From the NCBI GenBank assembly GCA_945860065.1, contig CAMAPI010000006.1:1-55602 (forward strand): a stretch of DNA of 55,602 nucleotides, read 5' to 3'. A model generated the notes under the pieces. That model saw nothing but the letters and a program-made list of their open reading frames with translations, did not search any database and was not told where the DNA came from. Below are positions 21,404 to 28,677 of this stretch, piece after piece (the first letter of the stretch is position 1; each line of letters starts with the position of its first letter). The stretch is from Chryseobacterium gleum. GTDB lineage: Bacteria; Bacteroidota; Bacteroidia; Flavobacteriales_D; Crocinitomicaceae. Position numbers and translations under genes: made by a program.

Positions 21404-21823
21404 TTAAATATATTTTAGAGAATCAAAATAACCCAGCGCCAACTCATATCCCTTCATACCAAATCCGTAAATGCAGCCAGCACAGACTGGACTCAACATG
21501 GATTCGTGGCGAAAGGATTCACGTGCGGTGATGTTGGAAATGTGCACTTCGACAACTGGTGTGGAAATAGCCGCAATGCAATCGCGCAACGCAACACTCG
21601 TGTGGGTGTATCCACCGGCATTGAGGATGATTCCGTCGGCGTTGGCGTCCTGCAGGACATTGATCAGTTCTCCCTCCACATTGGACTGAAAATAGGAGAT
21701 TTCAGCACTCGATTTCGATTTCAATTCCGTTAAAAAGTCTGCAAACGAAACATTCCCATATATTTGTGTTTCACGGGAACCGAGTAAATTTAAATTTGGA
21801 CCGTTTACAATCAGAATTTTCAT
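21404..21823 (-). CDS. aroQ: Type II 3-dehydroquinate dehydratase
   Basis: A 139-residue enzyme of the shikimate pathway that dehydrates 3-dehydroquinate to 3-dehydroshikimate. The active-site loop NGPNLNLLGSRETQIYG supplies Arg17 and Tyr22; NAGGYTHTSVALRD and VEVHISNITARE carry the catalytic His and substrate-binding residues. The N-terminus MKILIVNGPNLN leaves no freedom for the start, so its ATG is only 2 nt from the ATG of divergent xerD. I see no TAnnTTTG box for it inside xerD. Confidence 0.96.
   Translation of the reverse strand: MKILIVNGPNLNLLGSRETQIYGNVSFADFLTELKSKSSAEISYFQSNVEGELINVLQDANADGIILNAGGYTHTSVALRDCIAAISTPVVEVHISNITARESFRHESMLSPVCAGCIYGFGMKGYELALGYFDSLKYI
21791..21798 (+). 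promoter_or_regulatory. Possible -7 promoter box of xerD inside aroQ
   Basis: TAAATTTG matches TAnnTTTG and ends 27 nt before the xerD ATG. A TTTG at 21763-21766 is 24 nt upstream, slightly longer than the usual spacing. The site lies within the aroQ coding region. Confidence 0.4.
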
Positions 21824-21825
21824 AG

Positions 21826-22731
21826 ATGTCGAATTGGGAACGCTATATTAAGGATTTTGTTTCATACTTGAAAATCGAGAAGGGATTGGCAGAGAATTCG
21901 ATTCTTGCTTACCAAAACGATGTCGACAAATTGAAGGAGTTTGCTTCATCCTCTTCAAAGCTGCCCGATCAATTGAATTATGATGATTTAAAACAATTTT
22001 TGTCCACCTTATTTGACATTGGATTAAGCGCGCGAAGTCAAGCACGCATCATTTCCGGCATCAAACAATTTTACGGCTTTTTAATTCTTGAGAACTTGGT
22101 CAAAGTGGATCCCAGTGAGTTATTAGAACAGCCCAAATTGGGACGTAAACTCCCCGAAGTATTGACCATTGAAGAAATCGACTCCCTCCTTGCTGCCATT
22201 GACTTAAGCAAAAACGAAGGACACCGAAATCATGCCATGTTAGAGACCTTGTATAGCTGTGGATTGCGCGTTAGTGAGCTGGTTGGACTGCGTTTTTCCG
22301 ATTTGTTTTTTGAGGAAGGATTTATCCGCGTGATTGGAAAAGGAAACAAAGAACGTTTGGTACCGGTGAGTCAACAAGTTCAGAAAGAAATCGAGATTTA
22401 CCAACAGCACATTCGGAACCATTTGAACATCCAAAAAGGAAGTGAAAACATCGTTTTTTTGAACCGGAGAGGTGCACAACTTACTCGGGTGATGGTGTTT
22501 ACGATTATTAAAAATTTAGCGGAGTCCATCGGACTCAAAAAGAACATTTCGCCACATACCTTTCGACATAGTTTCGCCACACATTTGATCGAAGGAGGCG
22601 CCAATTTACGGGCGATTCAGGAGATGCTCGGACACGAATCCATCACTACGACAGAAATCTACACACACCTCGATCAACGCTTCTTGCGCGATGCCATTTT
22701 ATCGTTTCATCCAAGAAATACAAACGTGTAA
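21826..22731 (+). CDS. xerD: Tyrosine recombinase XerD-type
   Basis: A 301-residue site-specific recombinase with a SAM-like N-terminal domain (about 1-90) and a catalytic domain carrying the full set Arg148, Lys172, His244, Arg247, His270 and Tyr279. XerC/XerD-type enzymes resolve chromosome dimers at dif. The length, lack of flanking repeats and conserved housekeeping neighbours argue for the cellular recombinase, not a mobile-element integrase. Whether it is XerC or XerD cannot be settled from the sequence alone. The start is 2 nt from divergent aroQ. Confidence 0.9.
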   Translation: MSNWERYIKDFVSYLKIEKGLAENSILAYQNDVDKLKEFASSSSKLPDQLNYDDLKQFLSTLFDIGLSARSQARIISGIKQFYGFLILENLVKVDPSELLEQPKLGRKLPEVLTIEEIDSLLAAIDLSKNEGHRNHAMLETLYSCGLRVSELVGLRFSDLFFEEGFIRVIGKGNKERLVPVSQQVQKEIEIYQQHIRNHLNIQKGSENIVFLNRRGAQLTRVMVFTIIKNLAESIGLKKNISPHTFRHSFATHLIEGGANLRAIQEMLGHESITTTEIYTHLDQRFLRDAILSFHPRNTNV

Positions 22732-22784
22732 TTTTCGTAAAAAAGAAGAGGTAAAAGTTTTTTTTGGGAATATTCGTAAAATCG

Positions 22785-22815
22785 TTTGTGAAATTTCAAA
22801 AGTTTGTTACCTTTG
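22785..22815 (+). promoter_or_regulatory. Full promoter of the rpmB-rpmG operon
   Basis: TTTG (22785-22788), 19 nt, TACCTTTG (22808-22815), then the initially transcribed region CATCCG. This is a textbook Bacteroidota vegetative promoter, 37 nt before rpmB. Confidence 0.85.
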
Positions 22816-22852
22816 CATCCGCTTTTTTACATTTATAAGTAATATTAAAGAC

Positions 22853-23089
22853 ATGTCAAGAGTTTGTCAATTAACAGGTAAGTCAGTAATGGTTGGGAAC
22901 AATGTTTCTCACTCCAATCGTAAGACCAAACGTAGATTTTACCCGAATTTGGTTACTAAAAAGTTTTTTCTTCCAGAAGAAGAAGCTTACATCACATTAA
23001 AAATTTCAACTTCTGCACTTCGTACGATTAACAAGAAAGGCATTGCCGCTTGTATCAAAGAAGCTCGTCAGAAAGGTTTTTTAAAATAA
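22853..23089 (+). CDS. rpmB: 50S ribosomal protein bL28
   Basis: A 78-residue basic protein starting MSRVCQLTGKSVMVGNNVSHS, the typical bL28 opening, and ending AARQKGFLK-like (EARQKGFLK). It belongs to the large subunit near the exit-site tRNA region. The chosen ATG follows a 30-nt AT-rich leader after a strong promoter; the longer in-frame extension to 22691 runs through that promoter. It leads a conserved operon with rpmG and a DUF4295 gene. Confidence 0.97.
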   Translation: MSRVCQLTGKSVMVGNNVSHSNRKTKRRFYPNLVTKKFFLPEEEAYITLKISTSALRTINKKGIAACIKEARQKGFLK

Positions 23090-23121
23090 AACTGTTGCGA
23101 AACAGATAAAAGAAGAAGAAA

Positions 23122-23310
23122 ATGGCTAAGAAGAGTAAAGGTAACCGCATCCAAGTGATTTTAGAGTGCACAGAGCACAAAGACTCAGGAATGGCTGGTA
23201 CGTCGCGATACATCACGACGAAAAACCGTAAAAACACACCGGATCGAATGGAGATCAAAAAATTCAATCCGATCTTAAAGAGAATGACTGTTCATAAAGA
23301 AATTAAATAA
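23122..23310 (+). CDS. rpmG: 50S ribosomal protein bL33
   Basis: A 62-residue protein: [18 protein letters not shown] and [19 protein letters not shown] are characteristic of bL33. Only one Cys is left, so this is the zinc-free form. It starts 32 nt after rpmB behind a purine-rich tract AGAAGAAGAAA and is followed 7 nt later by the DUF4295 gene. Confidence 0.97.
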   Translation: MAKKSKGNRIQVILECTEHKDSGMAGTSRYITTKNRKNTPDRMEIKKFNPILKRMTVHKEIK

Positions 23311-23317
23311 GTAGGAC

Positions 23318-23473
23318 ATGGCAAAGAAAGTTGTAGCTTCCCTTCAAAAAGGTGGCGGTAAAGAACATACGAAAGTGATTAAAATGGTAAAATCCGATAA
23401 AACGAATGCTTACACATTTAAAGAGGAAATCGTTTATAACGATAAAGTAAAAGAATGGTTCGCTAAGAACTAA
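23318..23473 (+). CDS. DUF4295 small basic protein, probable ribosomal component
   Basis: A 51-residue Lys-rich protein, MAKKVVASLQKGGGK to VKEWFAKN. DUF4295 proteins sit directly after rpmG in Bacteroidota. From memory, a cryo-EM study of the Flavobacterium johnsoniae ribosome reported a new large-subunit protein named bL38; this family is a good candidate for it, but I cannot verify the identity here. The gene starts 7 nt after rpmG, shares its promoter, and is followed by a terminator. Confidence 0.85.
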   Translation: MAKKVVASLQKGGGKEHTKVIKMVKSDKTNAYTFKEEIVYNDKVKEWFAKN

Positions 23474-23491
23474 TCCTCCTAAAACCTTGTA

Positions 23492-23522
23492 AAAAGCTTC
23501 CACTTCAGGGAGCTTTTTTTTT
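23492..23522 (+). terminator. Intrinsic terminator of the rpmB operon
   Basis: Stem AAAAGCTTCC / GGGAGCTTTT with loop acttca and one G-T pair, then a T run that ends in the -7 box of ftsY. Confidence 0.88.
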
Positions 23523-23529
23523 ATCTTTA
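23522..23529 (+). promoter_or_regulatory. Probable -7 box of ftsY
   Basis: TATCTTTA differs from TAnnTTTG only at the last base. It directly follows the terminator T run and ends 4 nt before the ftsY ATG. Read-through past the terminator is an alternative source of transcript. Confidence 0.4.
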
Positions 23530-23533
23530 AAAC

Positions 23534-24493
23534 ATGGGACTATTTGATTTTTTCTCGAAAGCTAAAAAAGAAACACTAGATCAAGGCCTAGAGAAGACGA
23601 AGCAAACATTCTTTTCTAAGATTGCACGTGTCCTGGTGGGTAAATCTCATGTGGACGAAGAAGTATTGGATAAGCTTGAGGAAATGTTAATCACCTCGGA
23701 TGTTGGCGTAGAAACCACACTAAAAATCATCGACCGAATTCAAGCGCGCGTATCCAAAGATAAAGTCATGGGAACGGAGGAATTGAACATCGTCCTGCGT
23801 GAAGAAATCATTGCCCTACTCGAAGAAAATAATTCCAATCAAAATGGACATCTTGAAATTGAAAAACCTGCAGATGGTAATCCATACGTGATTATGGTCG
23901 TAGGTGTAAATGGCGTGGGGAAAACCACCACCATTGGAAAACTCGCTCACCAATTTAAAGCTTCAGGTTTAAAAGTCGTACTTGGTGCTGCGGACACCTT
24001 CCGTGCAGCAGCTGTGGAACAACTGATTATTTGGTCCAAACGCGTCGATGTGCCAATCGTTCAGCAAGGAATGGGCGCTGATCCAGCGAGTGTGGCATTC
24101 GACACCTTACAATCAGCTAAATCGTCGGGAGCGGACGTTGTCATCATCGATACAGCCGGACGACTTCACAACAAAGTGAATTTAATGGCGGAGTTGACGA
24201 AAATTAAACGTGTGATGGAAAAAATTATTCCAGGTGCACCTCATGAAATTTTGTTGGTACTGGATGGTTCCACCGGACAAAACGCCTTTGAACAAGCCAA
24301 GCAATTTGCGCAAGCAACCGACATTAACGCATTGGCGGTAACGAAATTAGATGGCACAGCAAAAGGCGGTGTGATCATCGGTATTTCCGACCAGATGAAA
24401 ATCCCGGTGAAATACATTGGGATTGGCGAGAAAATGGAAGACCTCCAACTGTTCGACCGAAAACTATTCGTTGAATCTTTGTTCTCCGAATAA
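23534..24493 (+). CDS. ftsY: Signal recognition particle receptor FtsY
   Basis: A 319-residue SRP GTPase with only a short N-terminal stretch before the NG domain, so there is no long acidic A domain. Seen: P-loop GVNGVGKTTTIGKLA, DTFRAAAVEQL, G3 DTAGRLHNK, G4 TKLDGTAKGG. It docks ribosome-nascent-chain-SRP complexes to the membrane for co-translational insertion. The start MGLFDFFSKAKKE has an amphipathic helix that can touch the membrane. The ATG comes 4 nt after a near-consensus -7 box. Confidence 0.97.
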   Translation: MGLFDFFSKAKKETLDQGLEKTKQTFFSKIARVLVGKSHVDEEVLDKLEEMLITSDVGVETTLKIIDRIQARVSKDKVMGTEELNIVLREEIIALLEENNSNQNGHLEIEKPADGNPYVIMVVGVNGVGKTTTIGKLAHQFKASGLKVVLGAADTFRAAAVEQLIIWSKRVDVPIVQQGMGADPASVAFDTLQSAKSSGADVVIIDTAGRLHNKVNLMAELTKIKRVMEKIIPGAPHEILLVLDGSTGQNAFEQAKQFAQATDINALAVTKLDGTAKGGVIIGISDQMKIPVKYIGIGEKMEDLQLFDRKLFVESLFSE

Positions 24494-24507
24494 ATCTACC
24501 AACACTT

Positions 24508-26331
24508 TTACGAAGGATATTGATTCATGGACTGCAATCCAACGTAGTCCGCGTACAATCCTTTCAATTCCATCAAGGATTGATGCGTTCCGGACTCTTC
24601 AATGACTCCTGACTGCAAGACCAAAATTTGATCGGCGTTTCGAATCGTAGAAAGACGGTGTGCAATCACAACCGAAGTTCTTCCCTTCATCAACTTATCC
24701 AAGGCATCTTGCACCAATCGTTCGGATTCAGAATCCAAGGCAGAAGTCGCTTCATCCAAAATTAAGATCGTAGGATTCTTTAAAATCGCTCGTGCAATCG
24801 CAATGCGCTGTTTTTGTCCACCAGAAAGTTGAATTCCCCTGTCCCCTACTTCCGTATCTAGTTTATTTGGAAAAGCATCGATGAATTCCCAGGCATTTGC
24901 TTGCTTAGCTGCCTCGATGATTTGCTCCTCCGTTGCCGCTGGATTACCAAATAAGATGTTCTCCCGGATGTTTCCAGAAAAAAGTATAACTTCTTGTGGA
25001 ACGATCGCCATCTGCTCTCTGAGCGCATTTAATTCGAAATCCTTCGCTGGAATTCCATCAAACGTGATTCCGCCTTCGCTCAAGGCATAGAATTGCAGCA
25101 ATAAATTGGAAATCGTCGACTTTCCAGATCCACTTTGACCAACAAGGGCGATGGTTTGATTTTGTTTGATGTCGAACGAAATTCCTTTCAACACCTCGAC
25201 GTCGCTTCGTTGTGGATAAGAGAAATGAACCTTTTCAAAAGAAATGCTTCCTGTTAAACGATCCTTTCTTGTCCCATGATTCAATTGAACTTCCGTATCC
25301 TGTTGAATGATGTCCATTAAATTTTCCGTCGCACCGATTGCTTTTTGGACACTTGCATATAAATCCGGCAGGGATCCAACAGATGCACCCATCATGATGG
25401 TAAAGAGCACAAATTGGTAGAATCCTTCCTGGTTCAATTCCGGATTTGGTCCTTGCGTCATCAATAGTCCTCTCCAGACGATGAACACAATGGCACCGAA
25501 TAAACAGAAGATGATGAAGGAAACGAATAGACCACGCCAAATTCCACTGCGGACATTCAAGTCGCGGGTTTGTTGCGTGGATTTTTTATAGTTAGAAAAA
25601 ATGAAGAATTCATTGGTAAATGACTTCACGTTAGCGATTCCCGTTAAGGCTTCCTCTACGATGGAATTCGACTCTGCAATGTAGTCTTGCGCTTCCTTGC
25701 TCAATTTACGAATGTAACGTCCAAAGATTACCGCAACAATCGCCATCACTGGAACGGTTCCCAACATGATCAAGGCTAATTTCCATGAAATGAAGAAGAG
25801 GAATAATATTCCACCAACAACGATGATGATTTGACGAAAGAATTCTGCAATAGTCGTTCGAAGGGTTTCTTGAATTTGTGCGATGTCCGAAGACAAACGA
25901 CTCGTTAACTCTCCCACCTTATTGCGGTTGAAGAAGTCCATGGGCATGTACACCAATTTCGAAAAGGCATCGTTTCTCAAATCGCGCAAGGCATTTTCTG
26001 TCACGTTATTGAAAAGTACTACGCGGACAAAAGAGAAGAACGATTGAAAGCCAAATAGGACAAATAACGCAATGGCGACATTGTTGATGTTAGACATATC
26101 GATGAGTCCAATTGCATCTGACACGTTCGTTGTAGAAGCACCCGCTCCCAACAATTTACCCATTAAATAAGGAAAAACGAGTCCAGCGGAAGTACTAAGT
26201 ACTAAAAATATCCAACCGATAAAATAGATTCCAGCATATGGTTTAAGGTAGGTAAAAATTCCTTTCGCTTTCTTAATGCTTGATTTAGTGATTTTTACCT
26301 TTTCTTTTTGCTCTTTTTTTGGTCTCAGCAT
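24508..26331 (-). CDS. ABC transporter, fused permease and ATPase (MsbA-like exporter)
   Basis: A 607-residue half-transporter. Six hydrophobic segments occupy about 30-345, with the coupling region EIPF-like replaced by a cytoplasmic loop around VGELTSRLSSD. The ATPase has Walker A GQSGSGKST, signature LSGGQKQRIAIARA, Walker B ILILDEATSALD and switch His in IAHRLSTI. Such homodimers export lipids, drugs or peptides. MsbA-type lipid A flipping is possible but not provable. It is monocistronic; the stop is 14 nt from the ftsY stop and no terminator lies between. Confidence 0.9.
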   Translation of the reverse strand: MLRPKKEQKEKVKITKSSIKKAKGIFTYLKPYAGIYFIGWIFLVLSTSAGLVFPYLMGKLLGAGASTTNVSDAIGLIDMSNINNVAIALFVLFGFQSFFSFVRVVLFNNVTENALRDLRNDAFSKLVYMPMDFFNRNKVGELTSRLSSDIAQIQETLRTTIAEFFRQIIIVVGGILFLFFISWKLALIMLGTVPVMAIVAVIFGRYIRKLSKEAQDYIAESNSIVEEALTGIANVKSFTNEFFIFSNYKKSTQQTRDLNVRSGIWRGLFVSFIIFCLFGAIVFIVWRGLLMTQGPNPELNQEGFYQFVLFTIMMGASVGSLPDLYASVQKAIGATENLMDIIQQDTEVQLNHGTRKDRLTGSISFEKVHFSYPQRSDVEVLKGISFDIKQNQTIALVGQSGSGKSTISNLLLQFYALSEGGITFDGIPAKDFELNALREQMAIVPQEVILFSGNIRENILFGNPAATEEQIIEAAKQANAWEFIDAFPNKLDTEVGDRGIQLSGGQKQRIAIARAILKNPTILILDEATSALDSESERLVQDALDKLMKGRTSVVIAHRLSTIRNADQILVLQSGVIEESGTHQSLMELKGLYADYVGLQSMNQYPS

Positions 26332-26347
26332 CGAATAATTCTTTTTA

Positions 26348-26355
26348 CAAATTTA
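26348..26355 (-). promoter_or_regulatory. -7 promoter box of the ABC exporter
   Basis: Reads TAAATTTG on the minus strand, 16 nt before the ATG at 26331. Confidence 0.5.
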
Positions 26356-26428
26356 CGTCGCTTTGGGCGGTAAAATAGTTTTTTTAAATAATTTTGTCGA
26401 AAGAATATGAAATTTTAAAAAAATCAAT

Positions 26429-26436
26429 ATCTTTGC
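26429..26436 (+). promoter_or_regulatory. -7 promoter box of rpmH
   Basis: TATCTTTG followed by CAACCC, the same initially transcribed pattern as the rplM and rpmB promoters. No clear -33 element at 19 nt. The ATG is 33 nt downstream. Confidence 0.65.
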
Positions 26437-26469
26437 AACCCAAAATAGATTACATAATTAAGATACGAC

Positions 26470-26628
26470 ATGAAAAGAACGTTTCAACCATCGGTAAGAA
26501 AAAGAAGAAACAAACACGGATTCCGAAGCCGTATGGCTACAAAAAACGGTCGTAGAGTTCTGGCTGCGCGACGCAAAAAAGGAAGAAAGAAATTAACTGT
26601 TTCTGACGAACCTTTCCACAAACGTTAA
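26470..26628 (+). CDS. rpmH: 50S ribosomal protein bL34
   Basis: A 52-residue, very basic protein with the hallmark [19 protein letters not shown] and [17 protein letters not shown]. It is a large-subunit protein contacting 23S rRNA. It is a single-gene unit with its own promoter and a perfect terminator. The usual rnpA and dnaA neighbours are absent. Confidence 0.98.
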   Translation: MKRTFQPSVRKRRNKHGFRSRMATKNGRRVLAARRKKGRKKLTVSDEPFHKR

Positions 26629-26648
26629 TTCTTTTTCAAAAGATATGC

Positions 26649-26680
26649 AAAGCCCCGACAGAATCGTCGGGGCTTTTTTT
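26649..26680 (+). terminator. Intrinsic terminator of rpmH
   Basis: Perfect 11-bp stem AAAGCCCCGAC / GTCGGGGCTTT with loop agaatc, then a run of eight or more T. Confidence 0.93.
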
Positions 26681-26703
26681 TGTTTATAGCGACTTTTTAA
26701 AGC

Positions 26704-26728
26704 ACCGCTGCAGTTGTACTGCTGCGGT
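26704..26728. repeat. Inverted repeat between two terminators
   Basis: ACCGCTGCAG, 5-nt spacer, CTGCTGCGGT: nine of ten positions pair. It lies between the rpmH and pckA terminators. It has no T run, so it is not an intrinsic terminator; it might be a decayed one or a protein site. Confidence 0.5.
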
Positions 26729-26741
26729 ACAAATCGCGCAT

Positions 26742-26775
26742 AAAAAAAGCCCCTAACATTACTGTCAGGGGCTTT
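26742..26775 (-). terminator. Intrinsic terminator of pckA
   Basis: On the minus strand, stem AAAGCCCCTGACA / TGTTAGGGGCTTT with one mismatch and a 3-nt to 6-nt loop, followed by seven T. It lies 32 nt past the pckA stop. Confidence 0.88.
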
Positions 26776-26806
26776 ATCTAAGCTCTTGCTGATTGATGGA
26801 AAGGGC

Positions 26807-28423
26807 TTAGATCATTACCTTTGACTTTGGAGCTGCCGCTAAAATAGATTCATGTGTTTCTGCGGCGAATTTCTCAAAGTTTGCCACGAACTTCTCTGCT
26901 AAACTTGCAGACGTCGCATCGTAAGCGGCTTTATCGGGCCATGTATTTCTTGGATTCAATAATTCAGTTGGAACCCCATCACACGACGTTGGATACGCTA
27001 AATCAAAGATGGGCATTTGTTCAAATGCAACATTGTCTAATTTACCTGTTAAGGCTGCCGTGATCATGGAACGTGTGTAAGAAAGTTTCATTCGACTTCC
27101 AACGCCATAAGATCCACCGGACCATCCTGTGTTGATTAACCACACATTGATATTGGTTCCTTCTAATTTATCTCCTAACAGCTTCGCGTATTTCGCTGGA
27201 TGCAAGGGAAGAAAGGCCGCACCGAATCCTGCAGAGAAAGTTGTCGTTGGTTCCGTAATTCCTACCTCTGTCCCGGCAACTTTCGCTGTGTATCCGGACA
27301 TAAAGTGATACATCGCTTGCGCTCTTGTCAACTTAGAGATTGGAGGCAACACGCCAAATGCGTCTGCGGTAAGGAAAAATATGTTTTTTGGTGAACCTCC
27401 GATGGATGGAACAGCAATGTTATCTATGTGATTGATTGGATACGAAACACGTGTGTTCTCTGTGATGAATCCATCTGCGTAATCTGGTGTCGATGATCCA
27501 TCAACGAAACCAATGTTTTCTAACAAGGATCCAAAACGAATGGCATCGTAAATCTGTGGCTCTTTCTCGCGACTTAAATCAATGGTTTTAGCGTAACATC
27601 CGCCCTCGAAGTTAAATACACGGCTTTCGCTCCATCCATGCTCATCGTCCCCAATTAAGCGACGGTTCGAATCAGATGATAAAGTTGTTTTTCCTGTCCC
27701 TGAAAGTCCGAAGAAAATCGCTGTGTCGCCAGCTTCTCCAATATTTGCCGAACAGTGCATGGAAAGAACATTTTTCTCATGAGGCAAAATGAAATTCAAG
27801 GCAGAGAAAATCCCTTTCTTAATTTCACCTGTGTACCCTGTTCCACCAATTAAAATCATTTTTTTCGTGAAGTTCAAAATCGCGAAGTTCGCCTGACGCG
27901 TTCCGTCAATTGCTGGATCTGCCTGAAAGCTCGGGACACAGACAATGTGCCACTCCGGCATAAACGTTTCAATTTCACTATCCGTTAAACGCAAAAACAT
28001 GTTGTGCGCAAACAAACTAGACCAAGGAAGCTCGGTAACAACGCGAATATTCATTCGGTATTTCTCCTCTGCACATGCAGCCACGTCACGAACATAAATG
28101 TCCTGATCTTGCAAGAAATCTGTCATTCGGTCATAAAGCGCATCGAACTGTTCTGGGGTAAATCCAATGTTCACATTTCCCCACCACACCGCATTTTCCG
28201 TCTTTTCATCTCGGACAATGAATCGGTCTTTAGGAGATCTGCCCGTAAACTCGCCTGTTTCGATGGCTAATGCACCTGTATCCGTCAACATGCCTTCTCC
28301 AAGGATGATGCAATCTTCTACTAGTTCAGCTGGACTTAAATTCCAAAACTGTTCCCCTAGATTCGACAGCCCAATAGAAGCAGATAAATCTGCATTTTTT
28401 CCAAATTTCCCTTGTAATTCCAT
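26807..28423 (-). CDS. pckA: Phosphoenolpyruvate carboxykinase (ATP)
   Basis: A 538-residue enzyme that converts oxaloacetate and ATP to PEP and CO2, the entry to gluconeogenesis. Seen: TGRSPKDRFIV, the kinase-1a loop GLSGTGKTTLSSD, metal-binding LIGDDEHGW, and EGGCYAKTIDLS. The ATP-type P-loop excludes the GTP enzyme. The gene has its own terminator. The leader carries the repeat TTGCAC-N6-GTGCAA at 28449-28466 overlapping a TACTTTTG box, which suggests regulation at the promoter. Confidence 0.98.
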   Translation of the reverse strand: MELQGKFGKNADLSASIGLSNLGEQFWNLSPAELVEDCIILGEGMLTDTGALAIETGEFTGRSPKDRFIVRDEKTENAVWWGNVNIGFTPEQFDALYDRMTDFLQDQDIYVRDVAACAEEKYRMNIRVVTELPWSSLFAHNMFLRLTDSEIETFMPEWHIVCVPSFQADPAIDGTRQANFAILNFTKKMILIGGTGYTGEIKKGIFSALNFILPHEKNVLSMHCSANIGEAGDTAIFFGLSGTGKTTLSSDSNRRLIGDDEHGWSESRVFNFEGGCYAKTIDLSREKEPQIYDAIRFGSLLENIGFVDGSSTPDYADGFITENTRVSYPINHIDNIAVPSIGGSPKNIFFLTADAFGVLPPISKLTRAQAMYHFMSGYTAKVAGTEVGITEPTTTFSAGFGAAFLPLHPAKYAKLLGDKLEGTNINVWLINTGWSGGSYGVGSRMKLSYTRSMITAALTGKLDNVAFEQMPIFDLAYPTSCDGVPTELLNPRNTWPDKAAYDATSASLAEKFVANFEKFAAETHESILAAAPKSKVMI

Positions 28424-28448
28424 GTCCGTATTTTTGGCACAACTTCTG

Positions 28449-28471
28449 TTGCACGTGTAAGTGCAAAAGTA
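28449..28471 (-). promoter_or_regulatory. pckA promoter region with inverted repeat
   Basis: TTGCAC (28449-28454), 6 nt, GTGCAA (28461-28466) is a perfect inverted repeat that overlaps a minus-strand TACTTTTG (28464-28471, matching TAnnTTTG). If this is the promoter, the repeat sits at the start site and could be an operator or a 5' hairpin. Confidence 0.35.
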
Positions 28472-28582
28472 CTTGGAGTCATGTTATTAAACTATGATTT
28501 TTATTAGTTTTTGCTAACATATACTGAGATGTCCTGTTTAAAAGATAATTTTCAATATTCCATTTTTTTTACTATATTACAG

Positions 28583-28603
28583 TAAGTGTCAATGATACAC
28601 TTA
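28583..28603. repeat. Inverted repeat TAAGTGT-N7-ACACTTA
   Basis: A perfect 7-bp inverted repeat with a 7-nt spacer (centre-to-centre 14 nt), 75 nt before the serine hydrolase ATG and in the longest gene-free stretch of the window (28424-28677). Its geometry fits an operator for a dimeric regulator. No TAnnTTTG box was found downstream of it. Confidence 0.4.
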
Positions 28604-28677
28604 GCATAGCGAATTGATGAATGAATTTAAGTTATCCGCACAATAATTCTTAGTTTTATAAAAATTATTCCTTCCGT

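Noticed and set aside
21826-22731. xerD as a mobile-element integrase
   Set aside because: No att-like repeats, cargo genes or composition shift; it sits among housekeeping genes and has XerC/D length.
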